From Haemonchus contortus (Eukaryota; Nematoda; Chromadorea; Rhabditida; Trichostrongylidae): a stretch of DNA of 64,000 nucleotides. Shown one piece after another: positions 9,933 through 23,718 of the stretch. The DNA lies in contig LS997566.1 of assembly GCA_000469685.2 (NCBI GenBank), positions 13,415,618 to 13,479,617 of the forward strand. Direction: 5' to 3'. Under the pieces are notes generated by a model that saw nothing but the letters and a program-made list of their open reading frames with translations, did not search any database and was not told the origin of the DNA. The position numbers and the translations under genes are program-made. Position 1 is the first letter of the stretch. Each line of letters starts with the position of its first letter.

Positions 9933-12902
9933 CAAATAGTCTTCAAGGAGTGGTGTTTCTATTGTCTCAGCGGTAATCTAAGCCAACACATCTAGTAGTC
10001 AGTACGAATCTTCCATAATAGGAGGCAATCAGGAGACGAGCAATAGCTTTGCAGCTGTTTCGGCTGGGTATGTTCCATTGAATCGAACGGCATGCCGCGC
10101 TTGATGCACCTGCCACGCCTAATCAGATTTAAGGAGTATTTGTGTAATGGTAATTGTTGAGGACCCCGCACGATTCATCGTAATTCTGAACTCCCGAGAT
10201 TTTTTTAATAACTACTTGTCTCAAAACTTGCTAGCTTTATCTGCTCTCAGGTCCAAACCCGAAGCAACAGCACTCCGTCCCTCGTCGAAAGAGAACTGTC
10301 TCGCTGAAGAGGCAGAGGCCAAAAAGAGGGTAGTGCGGATCTTGATCATAATGGCAAACCCGAAACGTTATTTGGAACAACCACTACACACCTTCCGGTA
10401 CGGAAATGAGATGCGGCGGTCACTCAGCCTTTCAGCCGCTTCCGCTTAGTGGAAGAATGGACACGAAATGGTCTCTCCCGTTTCAAAGGCGAACGAAGGA
10501 CATAGCGCGGATTTCCTGGCCATCTTATATTATAACAGTACCTACCCTTAGATAAATTCGTAGATCATTTTGTACTTCAACAGAATGGAGTATTATAAAA
10601 TGCTGAATATGAACTTGAGGCGCGCCATGCAGATCAGTCCCGATTTATGGTCGTGGAGATGTTTCAATGGAGCATAAGCGAAAATTGGTCTCTTTTGAAT
10701 TGGAATCAGTTTCACTTCAAAACGAGCTCATGCACTTCCCTGTTCCTGGATTCGTAGTCCCTTCAAGTGCTTATTCGACCTACGTACATACTTATAGTGA
10801 TAGGAACAAAAAAATTTCTGTCTCGATGGGCAGGATGTCTACTAGCAGAGAACTCGGTAATGAAAAGAATTTTCGAAGATTTGAATTTAATGTTCTAGGA
10901 GTATAATTACGGACAACTGGACATCACCCTAATTACCAACCATTTTCGATAAGTCAGGAAATAGGAAAGAAAATATCATCAAATGATGAGAATCTCCATC
11001 CTAAATTCTGAGATCTCATTCTCCAAACAATAAGACAGCGACGGAATTCTATTCCGCTGACTTATGAGGTAGGCTTGGTGTTACAGGAAATACGAGCAAA
11101 CAATTTATATTATATATATTTGAAGGATATTCAGAGGATAGTTTTGTTGATTTAAAAAAAAATAGCTCAGCCTCTGGGAACACATCCAGAGCACCTTTTC
11201 CAGTGGCATTCTACCTAGTGATCCAAAGTGATCCAGAGTGAGTGATCAAAAGGTAGAAAACTTCATGGGTATTCCAAAAGCAATCGAACGTGCAACGAAG
11301 ACTGGACGTAGCCAGAACGTGATTGTTCCAAAATTATAGGTTCAAACCCACACCAAAAAAGAAGATTTATTCTCTACTATAAAGTTAGATGCCAGCTAAG
11401 AAAAGAGGCTTAACGCTTCTTTCCGTGTTTTTGTATGTTTTTACCTATGCATTCTGTCTAATGCTGTCTACCTATGTATCTACAACTGTACCATAGATAT
11501 TATAACAACCCAGCCCTAAGCAGTAGGCCCGATTATTTTCCAAGAAGTCTATAGCGAGGCTAATGAACTAGAAGCTATTCTTGTTGACTGCTCTTTTTCA
11601 CCGCACTTCGCAATGCTAACGTCCAGGGTTATAAACAGACTACGACCATTCTCAGTCTATGACCTAGGCCAGGACGCTATTTGATGTGCGGTTAAGAGCC
11701 TCGGGAAAATAGAAAAGTTCGACGAATGAAGATGCAGCAGTTCCAGGCATCGTACATATGCAAGTAAGTATTTTCACAGATATCCCAGCAATTTTATTCC
11801 GACGGAAGACAACGCGACTGCATGACACATTTGTCTTGCCTTCCCAATCGAAATCTTATTGGTAGGGTGATGAACCAAGGATGATAAATGGATCTTGTTA
11901 GAATTGCCCGCAAAGGCGAGAAGGAAAAAACGAGCAAAACCTTCAGATCGTGAATACGAGAAAGAAGAATCGACAGCTTATCTTCGAAATTCCGCAGAGT
12001 AGGAAACTTCAGTCACAAAGCGGCTGTAGCGTTCTGTGAAATCGCTAAGGAGGCGCGACCAATGCCAAACTGACGACCGGAAATTTTGTCGATGGCATGT
12101 GAATTGAACGAGAAAACCGAATCGATGTGGGAGACCGACCGACAGCCCTGGGAACGGCTTCAAAGAATTCCAAGCTGACTGTAGGAGCAAAGGCTGACGT
12201 TATTGGGCCGGTCAAGCGTTTTTCAGTTGGGAAGCACGTTTCAGGAAGTGATTAGTGGCGATGAAGGTTGCAAGGGAGATAATTCGAATAGAGGTGAAAG
12301 ACAAAAGTACCGATGTCAGTTGGAAGTCATAATGGAAAGAAAAACTATTGAGGCCATGCAGTATGAAAGTGAATACCCTTTTCGTCAATGATTGAGGGTA
12401 TCTGCGTGGGCTGCAAGCTCAACTTCCCAGGATGCGTTTAACCCATTGCGTACCGCGTGCTGCACACAATGCAGTACGCCCCTTTACCTCTGCGTACCTA
12501 GCTCCAGAATCATGCTAGAGTTTGAATAAAGTTCGAAGCATATCGGAGCATAAACAGTGTGCTTTAAGACAGTCCTCTGGGACGGCCCAGATGACACAGG
12601 AAGGAGCCGACTTGGCCGTTCTGTCGGCTCTTACATTTTGAGGCGAGCTATGAAGACCGATGAGTGTCGCCAGCGTCGTGGCCTAGGACATCCGGAATCC
12701 TTGATAGAGGTAAGGTCAGTACTCAGCATGATTAAGGCTGTGGTAGACTTCCCAAAAGGTGCAGTGACGTGAGAGGAGGGTTCCGAGTTGGCGAGAGCCC
12801 GTACAAGTGCAAATGTCCCTAAGATGTATCTATCTGGGTTACTGTTACTATAATCTGGGTTACTATCTATGTACTATCTGGGTTACTTTACCCTACCCGT
12901 AT
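9933..12902. other. No gene recognised
   Basis: Frames at 10,147-10,449 (100 codons) and 10,667-10,906 have no recognisable domain. At 11,940-12,390 three plus-strand frames alternate without a clear exon. A short imperfect repeat built on CTGGGTTACT lies at 12,830-12,890. Confidence 0.35.
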
Positions 12903-12971
12903 GCATTTAACTATTTTCCTTTCTTGGCGAGTGCAGACCGACTCCAAGAGAGGAAAATAATAGTTAAATGC
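12903..12971. repeat. Hairpin, about 69 nt
   Basis: GCATTTAACTATTTTCCT at 12,903 is matched inversely by AGGAAAATAATAGTTAAATG ending near 12,970, with one 3-nt bulge and an inner CTTGG/CCAAG pairing. This gives a stem of about 25 bp. Its function is unknown. Confidence 0.5.
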
Positions 12972-13240
12972 TTACGCTCCCTCCCAGTAGGCAAAAACGA
13001 CCTGGAAAGGGTACCAATTCCACTGGTAGAAAGGGTACGGATGATTTTGCTGAGCCTGCCTGCAGTGGGTTTTTGTCTTGCCATTATTATATTGGGCTTA
13101 TTGCCAGGATCATATTCGCAAAGGAAGTTAAGTGCAAGTGAATCAGTGCTGATCAGAAAGAAGGCTACTTCTTTATCTGGACAAAAGCAAATGCAAATGA
13201 TTCCGCGTGAGAATAGAATGCGTGGTGTATTCCCAAACAT

Positions 13241-13402
13241 GGGCGGAAGTGGTGTAGTGACAAGTGGCTCACTATCTCACGCGCACGGATTCGAATCCCG
13301 GATGGACGTCCGCATAGGCCACTACGATTCTGAATGGAAGTCGAGTGCGTGGGCGCATCACTCAGACGGGATTGATTGACCCCCCAAGACATTATTCTAT
13401 AT
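13241..13402 (+). mobile_element. tRNA-derived SINE, copy 2, internally deleted
   Basis: The head GGGCGGAAGTGGTGTAGTG (A box) and the B box GATTCGAATCCC are both clear. The middle of the family body is missing: the head joins directly to the 3' part ACTACGATTCTGAATGG... ending in GATTGATTGACC. The C-terminus of an accidental 190-codon frame starting at 12,807 lies inside it. Confidence 0.75.
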
Positions 13403-15379
13403 TCCCAGACAGCACTTCTCAGCGGTACTCACCGTAATACTACACTCGAATCAGGCCCCACCAGTACACTATTCGAAGGCTTGGTGTAAGAAATGCAAGC
13501 TCAAAGGACCATTCATAGAATGCTACAAGGACACTGCCTTTTCGCTCACAGAGAAGCTTCCAGAGGTGCCCACGGCAGATAAACTTTATTCAATTTCGGA
13601 CTCATTTTGAAGCGAAGACGCCGAATCGTCTGCTAGAACGAAGGAAGCTTGAAAAACTGTGAAGCGAAAGAACTTGAAAGGCCCAGAACGACTCGCTAAT
13701 CTTTACCGAAAAGGTCCTGGAGAAAATTTAACCTACAAGCCAAAATCTCTCAGCATGGAATTGATGTAGGGATTACTTTACTACTACTATTGTTCACAGA
13801 TATTCAAGGCAATCAACTATGGGACAATATGGAACATCAGAGAGCCTAGGACAACATGGTGGGCGGATCAAATGGCGGGTTGCTTATTGCCTAGGCTAAC
13901 CTAACCTTAAATTTCGTTCTCGTCGGGTAATTTGGGCCTCGAATACGCCAAAATTCCTATCCTTCATCATTTTCATGAGCAACGGGTGACGGTAGAGTAG
14001 CACCAAATGACGTGCTATCATGGCATGGTCGAGGGATCACATGCGAAGCCCATATCCGTTTGGGCGATTTGAGCCTTCCTTACAGGCTATGTCATTTTAT
14101 GAGCTAATTAAATGTCTCTATAATTACGATATTACGATAATTCAATGGAAATTGAATGAGATTGTGCATTATTGGGACGGATTTGGTCGACTATGAGAGG
14201 AATCTAGGATATGAACTTTTTGTGAACTTTAAGTTGAATGTGCAGGCTGCTTCATGGCTCTATGTAGAAAGCAAGTACATGCCACTTATCACTCTCATGA
14301 GATTGAGTAACCCGGAAAACAGATATTTTGAAGGCTCGACGATCGCAATGATTGCGCGAACCTTCTGACCTTAGCAGCGGAATTTTCGTATTTTCAAGTA
14401 GTTAGGGTGACACAGAAGATGACCGAATCGACTCAGAGATAGGAGATTCCCGCCCGCCCTCCCAACTTCATTATAAGCTCGGGACGTTTGAGCCAACAAA
14501 CATCTTTACCAACTTCCTTCCGCACATAAATGGTTTTTTTATTCTGAAGGGAAACCGAACATCCCTGTAAGGGGTTTGCAGTCCGTGATATACTGGAATT
14601 CATAAATCTATTTGTGAACCTTAGTGAACTGAAATCCTAGATTTGTTGGCCCTAACAATATTAAACTTCTCATCACAGCTAGTAAAGGGCAACGTGGAAC
14701 ATCAAAGAGATCGATCGAACCATTCAGGATGCGCCAAGCATTCAACTAGAATTCAAATTTGCAGATTCGTCTGGGCACATCTTTTACTGATACGATAAGG
14801 TACGTGGGAATTTCATGTTGATCAGTGCTCCTGACCCTACCAGAAAGATGTAGCACTAATAAACCAACTAGAAACGAACGTGGGTGCTGAAAACAGAGAA
14901 CGACTGAAGTTGGAGGCATGGGGTGGCTGCGAAGCTTCTTTAGATGGGACAGTAGCAATTACCGGGCAGTTATTGGACGGCTTCTCTTCCATCCCCTCTC
15001 CTTATTGACTACTTAATGTGATTGTGGAAGAGTTGATGGGTAAATACATGGGCTGCGCCTCTGATGCATTAGCATCCAAACTGTGGACGAATGGGTTCAG
15101 CCCACTTCTTTTTCCACATGTTTACGTCGCAGCTTATTCTAACAACACATTATTCTGGAAGTAATGAACCATGAGCTCAACGCCACTTCAAGGAAGTGGG
15201 TCATGCCAAAAACATCCTTCAAGAAAAGAACCGACCTTCACAAGAAAGAGGAGTCGCGGAGTAAAAGAGAGTGTATAAAATGCCTTAAGTTATGATTATT
15301 TCACTTATTTCGAGATTTTTATTCACACTGATTCAATGGATAGAACACATCTTACCCTGAAGTGGGTATAGTCTAAAAG
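13403..15379. other. No gene recognised
   Basis: AT-rich sequence with short frames (for example 14,156-14,368) that have no domain, splice or repeat support. Confidence 0.4.
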
Positions 15380-15656
15380 TCTCAAGCGACTGTCAATCCT
15401 GTCTGAGGGATGCGCCCTACATACGACTTTCGTTCAAAATTGTAGTGGTGTATTGAACGCGTATGAGGCCGATACAAAGACTAGCGGTGCCCAGCCTATT
15501 AACAAACCAGTGCTTACATCCTACCAGATGAGGCTGTTTAAAATCGAACGACCCTAAAAGGAGGGAAAGCTTAGTTGGCACTCAGGGACTGACTCGATCA
15601 GGAATTCGATTCTCGAATAATGCGTGTGTACTAGTGCACCACCCACTTTCCACTAG
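15380..15656 (-). mobile_element. tRNA-derived SINE, copy 3
   Basis: A diverged reverse-strand copy. GAGGGATGCGCCC near the left end corresponds to the conserved 3' part. The degenerate B box GAATCGAATT and the A box area (CACCACCCACTTTCCACTAG) are at the right. Confidence 0.6.
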
Positions 15657-17791
15657 TAGGAGGGCAATTGGCTGAAATAGATTCGATGGGTTGAGATACT
15701 TTTTTTCAAGATAGACCTTTCAAACTGCTACAAACAGCGTCACAAAAGGCAAGCCCTAACATCAAACTAATGTGTGCTGGTTACACAAAAAGTCATCACA
15801 AAAGTTGAGTTTACCAGAGGTGATGGATGAATAGACCCTTATAAGTGAAATATCATTTGGATGCTATTGGAGAATGCTGAAGTAGCAAAAACAAGGGTAA
15901 ATTAACACGGAGCTGACTGAGAGAACGGGAAGAAGTGGGCTGGAAAGACCGTCAAAATCTAATTTCGGATGAGCCATCTCAAGGAAATGGTTCCACGACG
16001 ATTACTGCCAGTGATTAACTTTCCGTTCTATGTTGAAAAGAATGGACCATTTCATTCTCATTCGAAAGCGCAAATGCTAAAAGCCGACTCCTTCATGATG
16101 TGGCTGGAGAGGGAACCCAACGTCCAGGTCACTGATTTTGGCCATAACACCAACTCCTAGCTACAGAGGTGACAAGATCACGTTGGTTTATGGCCTGAGC
16201 CTGCTATCCTCGAACCTATTGGCAAGTGTGATACGGCGCCTGTTTTGTACTTCACGTTCATAATGACCAGTGAAGGAATTAATTGACCACATGCTATAGA
16301 CCCAGGTAGAATATTGCATTAAGAGGGCATTCAAGCAAGGATGGTGAAGGCTACAATAAAAAGAAATAATTTATAGCCTCAATTGATAGTGATCACAGCT
16401 TACTTACTAAGGTCATCTTACTCGAACTATCAATAAGCCATAAAATCAACTCTCTAGCTTTCGTTCTGGAAAGGATTAGTCCGCAACGGGGGTCCCAAAT
16501 TCCCTTCACTTTGGAAAGGGTGGGTATTGGTTGGATATTTTGATAGACTACTTAGCAAAAAAGATTTTATGGGAATTCTATATCTATCTCTAATTTCTAT
16601 TCGAAATCACTATCTTTACTTATCATCTATAATTCACGTACTCCCACCGTACTATTCTCTAATTATTTGAAGCTGTAAATAGAAAAAACTATTGAAAAGT
16701 GCTAGAGAAATTTCAGAGAGGTAGGATAGTGGGTATTAGGGTAGGGAAGGCTTTTTTCAATGTGCGGAGAAGCAGGATGTGAGAGCAACGAATTCCCACT
16801 GTTTGGCCAGAAAGCTTCTGAGTAACAGTTGCAAACAACCTGCTATACCCGTAGAGGATTTAGGGAAGAGTGAAGATTTATGAAATTAAAAGATAACGGA
16901 TTACTGGAGATTAAGGACATTTGCACCTCGGAAGAGACATTATATGGGCCAGATCCAAATCTGATCCACAAAATGTCACGAGAAAGTTGAGATAACCACG
17001 GGGATCATGGCAACATCGAAATCAGAGCGGCCACTTTTCAATGTTCCAAGCAATAACAGGCAATCCCGGCTCAAATTGGTAAAAACCTTGGTCCATTTGG
17101 ATAGATTGGGTACTGAAATCAAATTCTCTTTTCAATCTTTCAGGCAATAGCAGGGAACCTCGGCTCAAATTGGTAAAAAGTATGGTCCATCCGGATAGAT
17201 TGAGTTATCTGACGGGAAAGAGATGAAGTCTTGAATGCGAATAAATTCAGAATTCCGTTGTTTTTTGAATTTCGGTTAGTTTAGAATAAATGTTTCCTAA
17301 CAGCCGGATATGGAATTTAATAGCACTTGGTGCCAACAATCCTAAATAACCTACAAAAACAGAAAAGTTCACCACAGTAAGGTAAAGAACAAGTACATAG
17401 ATGACAACTTTTTGGTACAAAAAATTACCAGAACTTTTAGGTTTTTCAGATATTCCGAGACATACCGAATTAATTCGTCAAAACTATCATTTAAGATGGT
17501 TGATTATCATCTGAGACTTGTCGAGAGAAAGGATTATTAAGGTCTGAAGGAAGTCTTCAATCGCAACATGTTTAACATTTCGAAGTGTAAATGAAGGTTT
17601 CATTGATGACCGATTGCAATATGATCTTATATTACACGTGAGGAGGATTACTTGCAGCTACGCAATAACAGCGGTGAGCCAACGTAGAGGGAGGCTAGTG
17701 TAATTGGCAGTGAGTCAAAACAATTGTCATAAGACATCTACAACAGGCTGACGACTTACTGGTCATTTAAATGATCTCGAAGACCTCAGAG
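15657..17791. other. No gene recognised; one local direct repeat
   Basis: A block of about 65 bp around GGCTCAAATTGGTAAAAA occurs at 17,050-17,115 and again at 17,145-17,210, with TTTTCAATCTTTCAG between them. The rest is AT-rich with no recognised gene. The only frame above 60 codons (15,969-16,160) has no domain. Confidence 0.4.
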
Positions 17792-18188
17792 GGGGTGTGG
17801 TGCGATTCACGCGCCAATATAATGAGGTCATCGGACAAAACACGCTAAAACATCATTCTTACCATCATAACGGAAGTTATAAGAACTTATAAGTAGAATA
17901 AGTAAAGAAATGACCAACTATGCACGTTTACAGATGGATTGCGTTCACTAGGATCGAAAAAATTAAAGTTATTCTTATTTTGAGCGTTTGACTAGCAAAT
18001 TGTTGACCTATGAGGCGAATTCTCAGTCTCGAAGGGGTTTTTTTTGCCATAGTAAAGAGATTTGCTCTATTCATGGTGAAGCCGTGAACTACTGCAAATT
18101 TATTTGGTCCATCTCAACAGGAAGGTACTGAAACGATGCTGCGTGCGCGATGACCTCATTATATTGGCGCGTGAATCGCGCGCCCCCC
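17792..18188. mobile_element. 397-bp inverted-repeat DNA element (MITE-like)
   Basis: Terminal inverted repeats of about 42 bp share GATTCACGCGCCAATATAAT and ATGAGGTCATCG. The element is flanked by an 8-bp direct repeat CCTCAGAG (17,784-17,791 and 18,189-18,196). An 8-bp duplication fits hAT-type transposition (inference). There is no coding capacity. Confidence 0.75.
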
Positions 18189-18196
18189 CCTCAGAG

Positions 18197-21100
18197 GCGG
18201 CCGGATGACTATAGCTGAAATGCAGATGACTTGGGAGTAGTTACCAAGAGCTGCTCTGTAAGGGTGATAAAGGGGCTGGAGATGGTCTGTCAACGCAAGG
18301 CAGACTTATGGGGGTAGCACCAGTTGGCACAGTTGAAAAGAAGGGAACAGCCTCAACGATAACGAATAAGTGGTAACACAATTTCCGAGGCCTCGAGGGA
18401 GCGAGAACCAGGTGAAAACAACTCATAACATAAGAGTGGCAAGCAGCTTCTAAGTGTATCCCCTGAAAGGAGAAGACGTTCTTGACAAAATGAAGAAAAA
18501 TGTCGAAAGAAATTGGTGGTTAGTAGCAACAAGCGAAAAAAACTGCTAGTTTAATTGTTCTGGGGAACTCTTCTCTTCTTCTATTCCATTTTTCCATTAC
18601 AAGCCAGAGCTTTTGAGAAGAAATAGATCCAATGTAAGAGTGAGTGTAATTAACAGCAACAGCAAAGGTTTTTTGAACCTTGTACACCCTTTGCTGACTG
18701 CTTATGATAAATATTGAAGTATCGCTCAGTATCGTCATATATCATTGAGACGCTTTTCAATGTTGGTTTCATAGTGGAACGCAGTGGCGCCATCTGATTC
18801 CCCACATCCATAGGTGAAACCCTCACGGTTGTGGTGATGGCGAATGAGTGGGCAGATTAGACAATATTGAGCCGACAGGAAAAGGGAGAGATTTGTGCGT
18901 GGCTTGACACACTGCGTGGTGAAAGGCTTCTTTCAGTTCCTCTCGAAAGCCCTGAATTCAATCAAATGCACAAGGACAGGCACTTCTCCTCCAGCGATTT
19001 CACCAATTTCCCTAGCAGAAATTGCCCGTACTGCGATCAGGGAGTGTTTTCAAATGCAGTAGAATCTGGGCGAGTTAGCGGCAACTTCTACAACGCTAGT
19101 TTCCCTCTTCATTGGTATTCCGTGCTTTATTCTAGGTTATTGCCAACTTAAATTAGAGAGGTGCACCGTGAAGTACATTGATTCTCCTCAGCTCTATGAT
19201 CCTCTTCATAGCTGCAGACTTCTAGAACCGAGCAAGAATAGACAATTTCGACCTTTTACTAAGGCTCGGATAAATGACGCTTCTACGGAATTGGCCCAAG
19301 ACTCTTAATGTTGAACCAACCAACCAACGCAAGCAATTCTAAATGCCACTTATATTGGCCCATGGAGAATTAGCTCGACGATTAGCAGTTCAGCATAGCA
19401 TTTGTTTTCAGGAATTTTCTTTTGAATTATCTTCATATTTCATGGCACCATGCTATCATTCCAACTTGGATAACTTTCAAATGTCAGGGGAGCTGCCAGT
19501 CTCCCATGAACAAGGCTCGCTCATGAGAATATCTCTAACTTTGAATTCTTTGAACTTTGAATAACTTTGAATTTCGCGCTGGTTTAAAGTGTTCCTCATA
19601 GGAAGGGGACGAAATTTTCCGCGTTGCAATCGTTAAGTTAGCTGTGCTCCTTCCCAGTTCCAGGAAAACAGTGGAAAATAATGCATCAGCAGTTTCGGTG
19701 GAAGCCTAACAATGCCTAACGATGGACGGAGGGCTGGCATTTCCGACCACGCTAATGTGAATAGGGACCAGATAAGAAGTGCATATGCATTCGTATTGCA
19801 AAGAAAGAACAAAAGCATAGCAGCAGGTAAAGAAGTTGTGGAGTATGCGACCATCAAAGAACCTTCCCCTTGAACGAGCTGGAATTGTCGAAGGGCGAAG
19901 ATAATCTCTCAAATTCCGGAGAACGAAAATGAAAGGAGTGCTTCTTGTTCGGAGTTTCGGAAGCGATAGAACGTTAGTGATACTAGGGTGCATCGGCTAC
20001 CTTCTGACTCTGATGGCCCCTTCAAAAGTGAGGAAATTGAGTTCTAGCAAACAACAAAATAACCAAACCAATCAATTTCGCATGCAACCTTTTTTTTGTC
20101 ACTTCTGATAATTCCATCATCCAGTCTATGAGAAGGGACATCAGTAGACAAGATAGTTGAATTGGAAAGTCAACACTCAGTTCACAACACTTCTGGGGAG
20201 ATTTGTCGTCCATGGTTCCTCTCGCGACGGTACATGGTGCTGATATTGCAGTTTGGAAGTCTGATAAAATACAAGACACAAATTCAAATGGCTTTCATCT
20301 CACTGGGACTTGTTGCATTTCCTCTACTTCAACTTCGGTATTCGCTGCCGCTACTGGACCTGAGTTTTTCGCAAGCCCAAACTGGCTGAAAAACATCTTG
20401 GTACTTGTACGGCTCTGAATGAAAGTTGTGGGCATGACGTATTCTAGAACGGATCAACGAAAGCTGCACCACTGTTGACCTGAGCTCTACACCGTGAACT
20501 CAAAAAGGAGAAAACTTGCGTTGTGAGGTCATCCATGGTTAAAGAGAGGTAGAAAAGAAAGAGAGAGAGTTGCCGAGCCGTATTCTGAGAGAACAAAGTA
20601 TTCTGAGAGTCTCGAAGTCATGAGGAAAGACTAAAACTTACTTGACTCTGGATTCTGGTTGATTGTCATCTGTCACTACTACGCAATGGAGATTGAACAC
20701 CCGGTCACGATTGCATTATTATTATTGTTTATCACTATGTACGTAAATAATCCACTGCACATTTGAACACGGGCTGGTTTCGCTGTCCATTCCTCGACCT
20801 TCGCAGTTTCTTCCAACGTTGCACTCATTTTAATGGGTCCATTAAACAAGAGAAACCTCATAAGGATGTTTTTCGGAGTGCGCGAACTTCATAAAGTGTT
20901 TCTTCGGTTGGGTATTCGTCGAAACGAACATATTCCTAAAAAAGGTGTGGACCCTTTGTGAAAGCCGCTCATCCAAGAGAATGTTTGATTTTGAGGAAAA
21001 GGAGAGAAAGAAGTGATGAGATTTGCAGCTGCTCATTCAGAAGTGCTATAGGAAATATGATCTAATGAACAGAGTTCCAGATCAGAGTTCGCGGATTAGT

Positions 21101-21477
21101 GTAAGACCGATCTCTTGCCTCAGTCCTCTTACGATTCTTCTCAGAAAGAAGGTCTAGTAGCATAGAATCGAAGTTTTAGGGGGAAACTGTGGCCTACGGT
21201 ATCTTCACAATGCCGACGTGATTTTGTTAAACATATATAGCTCAAATAAGTCGCAAACACTGGGTGAAATCGGGTGAATTTATGAAAGCTAATTTTGAAG
21301 AAGATGCACTTTAGCGTTCATCCCATATTCCGAATGTATTGAAGGCATTCCCTTGACAATTTCATGTCAGTGCCAACCGCTGGAAAAAAACTTCTGGAGA
21401 AAAGCAAATTCGCTTATAGGCATCGTCGAGGCAATTTCTTCAAAAGCAAGTGCGAAGTTCAACATGAAAGTCCAGTC
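18197..21477. other. No gene recognised
   Basis: Scattered frames of 60-95 codons occur on both strands (18,867-19,151; 19,706-19,993; 20,022-20,279 and others). None has a recognisable domain or a conserved partner. Overlapping frames at 20,162-20,418 read the same DNA in different phases. Confidence 0.35.
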
Positions 21478-21757
21478 TTTGGGCGTTAAACAACCCCGCA
21501 TGAGGGATGCGCCCCGCATTTGACTTCCATTCTGAGTCGAAGTGGTTGAATGCCCGTGGGCCCCATACAATGGATTGCGGTACTCAGCCGATGTACAAGT
21601 CAGTGCTATAATTCTCCCAGAGGAGTATGTTTCCAACTAACCGACCCGGCTTGGAAGAATGCTTGGTTGGCCCAGGCGGATATCGATCCGAGATCCGAAC
21701 CCGTGACCATGCATGGGTAATAGTGCATTAGCCGCTACACAACCTCCCCCAACGATT
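21478..21757 (-). mobile_element. tRNA-derived SINE, copy 4
   Basis: A nearly full-length reverse-strand copy. It has the 3' part (GGGATGCGCCCCGCATTTGA), the middle motif CAGCCGATGTACAAGTCAGT, the body GGCCCAGGCGGATATCGATC, and the B box (inverse GGATCCGAACCCGTGACC). Confidence 0.75.
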
Positions 21758-21919
21758 GAGATAATACCTAGCTACCCCTCCAAAAAAGTGACATATTCCT
21801 AAGTAGATTGTTGACTTTCAGCCGAGCCAAAGAGTACTTGACTGAAGGTTTCGTTCGACCAGCTGAATGCGATGACCCATACCTGAATCCTTATTAAAGG
21901 GATTCTTATTCATGAACTA

Positions 21920-23160
21920 TTAGGTTGTCGGAAAAATATTTGCGCCTTTTGCAATTTTTTTTTGAGTTTATTTTTTTCCTTCACAATAACTGACAATTAA
22001 CAAATATATGCACCATCATTATCGGCAAGGTATTGTCATTTATCAGGCAACTTGTGGTTCCTGCTTGCATAGAATTCCTAAGGTTTCGAGGAGGAAAACT
22101 CGTCAATGCACGTCTCGAGTTGATTCACATAATCGAAATTCTTATTTTTCGGATGGTCCGACAGACAGGAGCAGATGATAATCCGTTGGAGTTAGGTCTG
22201 GTGAATACGGTGGGTGGGCTAGAACATGCCATCTCAGGCTTTGAAGCTTCCTCTGGGTCTCCTTCGAAAAGTGTCGGCGAGCCCTGCCTCGGAGAAAATA
22301 GACTTTTCCGAGTGTCTCTCCTAGAGCTGCAGCAATCCGGTCCACAGAGCAAACTGGGCTTCAGTGCTGACAGCGGAGTTTGGTGGTAGAAAGTCCCAGT
22401 GAACGATCCTGTTCAATGGCTTCAAACGCTCGGCATTGCCTTCTGAGGTAGGAATTCTGGATTTGAGGTCGGGATCCCATGCTCTACGCATCTAAGCCAC
22501 TGGCGCTTCCTCGTGTAGTTTAAGTAGGGAACACATTTCTCGTCGCCAGTGATTAAGTCTTCCAGCCATGCGAAGGTGCGTCGGAAAGTCATCAAGTTTA
22601 GGCATGAATCCCTCTTCATTTGGAGGTCGTGACCACCCAGATCAAAACTTATCCATATCTCCAAATCTCCATGTCTTTCCGAGGCGATGCAAATGGACAG
22701 CTGTTGTGTCGTGATGGCTATGAGCTCCTGTTTCAGCTGATGAGTACTAAACCTGGAATCTTCTTCAACCAGCTTCAGGAGATAGTCATCATTGAGCTCA
22801 GCTGGCCTCCTAGATCGTGGTTCTTCGGTCCGGTCAAAGTGGCCATTTTTGAACTTCTTGCACCAACTTCTTGATGTGCTATTAGAGACAATGAATGGTC
22901 CTATCGCATCGCATATTCCCCCTGTCGCTCAATTTGGATTAACGCTTTTTTCTGAACTCATAAAGCAAAGGCAGTTTGACTCGCTTTGGGTCGAGAGCGA
23001 TTCTTGCAGCTATAACCGTTGCGAAATGCTACGGCAGATATGGTATGGAGAGCGCATTGACCTGCACTTACGCATATTCCGCAGTGAAGGTTCTAGAGTA
23101 ATCCCCAAAGATTTCACAATATGGAAACCAAAATGCGCAAATACTTTTCCGACAACCTAA
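21920..23160 (-). mobile_element. mariner element with decayed transposase
   Basis: Terminal inverted repeats TTAGGTTGTCGGAAAA / inverse are flanked by TA on both sides, at 1241 bp, the standard mariner size. Minus-strand translation shows TGDEKCVPYLNYTRKRQWL near 22,500 (region of the first catalytic Asp) and PPYSPDLTPTDYH near 22,190 (third catalytic Asp retained), in different frames. The gene is broken by frameshifts. Hookworms are known to carry a mariner called bandit. The similar TTAGGTTG-type ends suggest the same broad group, but this was not checked. Confidence 0.85.
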
Positions 23161-23718
23161 TATATGATTGAGATAAGACGTAGCTACAGCTTTCAGAAAA
23201 AAAACGATCCGGTCCTCCCAACAACAGAGATCCACATTATCTCTTCTATGGCATCCACGCCTTAATCGTTCACAGAATACGATAAAATTCCCGTTAACGC
23301 TGAGAACGGTCCGCCACACGAAGATGTTCAATATCAACCATGGAATCGAATATTCATTAATTCCGCATACTCAGCTGTGAACATCGATAAACACCATAAA
23401 ATAAGTGAAATAAGAAGACTAAAGAATGTATAAAGTGTCCAACAAAAAATTCACATCACAGAAAGTTACGTGCCGAATCTATTCCCGCTTTTTTCCAGCA
23501 GCTGAGCATGAAGACTGGCCCCCGATGGGACAGCGAAGTGGTTTCCGAGCGAGATTCTTTTCCTTTATTGGGAGCGTTTCAAGATAAATACTCATCATCT
23601 CATCCCATGGCTACCTTATTACCCTGTTACTCAGGACTTGCAAATGACAGGGTTTAGAGGAAAACATTCTAATGATGAGCCTAGAACAATTCCATTCTAC
23701 GCTGATTAAGGGAGAAAG
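23161..23718. other. No gene recognised
   Basis: Sequence between the mariner element and the next SINE. No domains or repeats were identified. Confidence 0.4.

Noticed and set aside
13241..13320. A real tRNA gene
   Set aside because: It has A and B boxes, but the sequence does not close into a full cloverleaf and continues into the SINE body shared with ten other copies.
12807..13379. 190-codon plus-strand frame
   Set aside because: Its end lies inside a SINE and its middle spans a hairpin. The composition is unlike a protein and no domain is seen.
22033..22389. 118-codon plus-strand frame
   Set aside because: It is antisense to the mariner transposase relic, whose minus-strand motifs explain the conservation.
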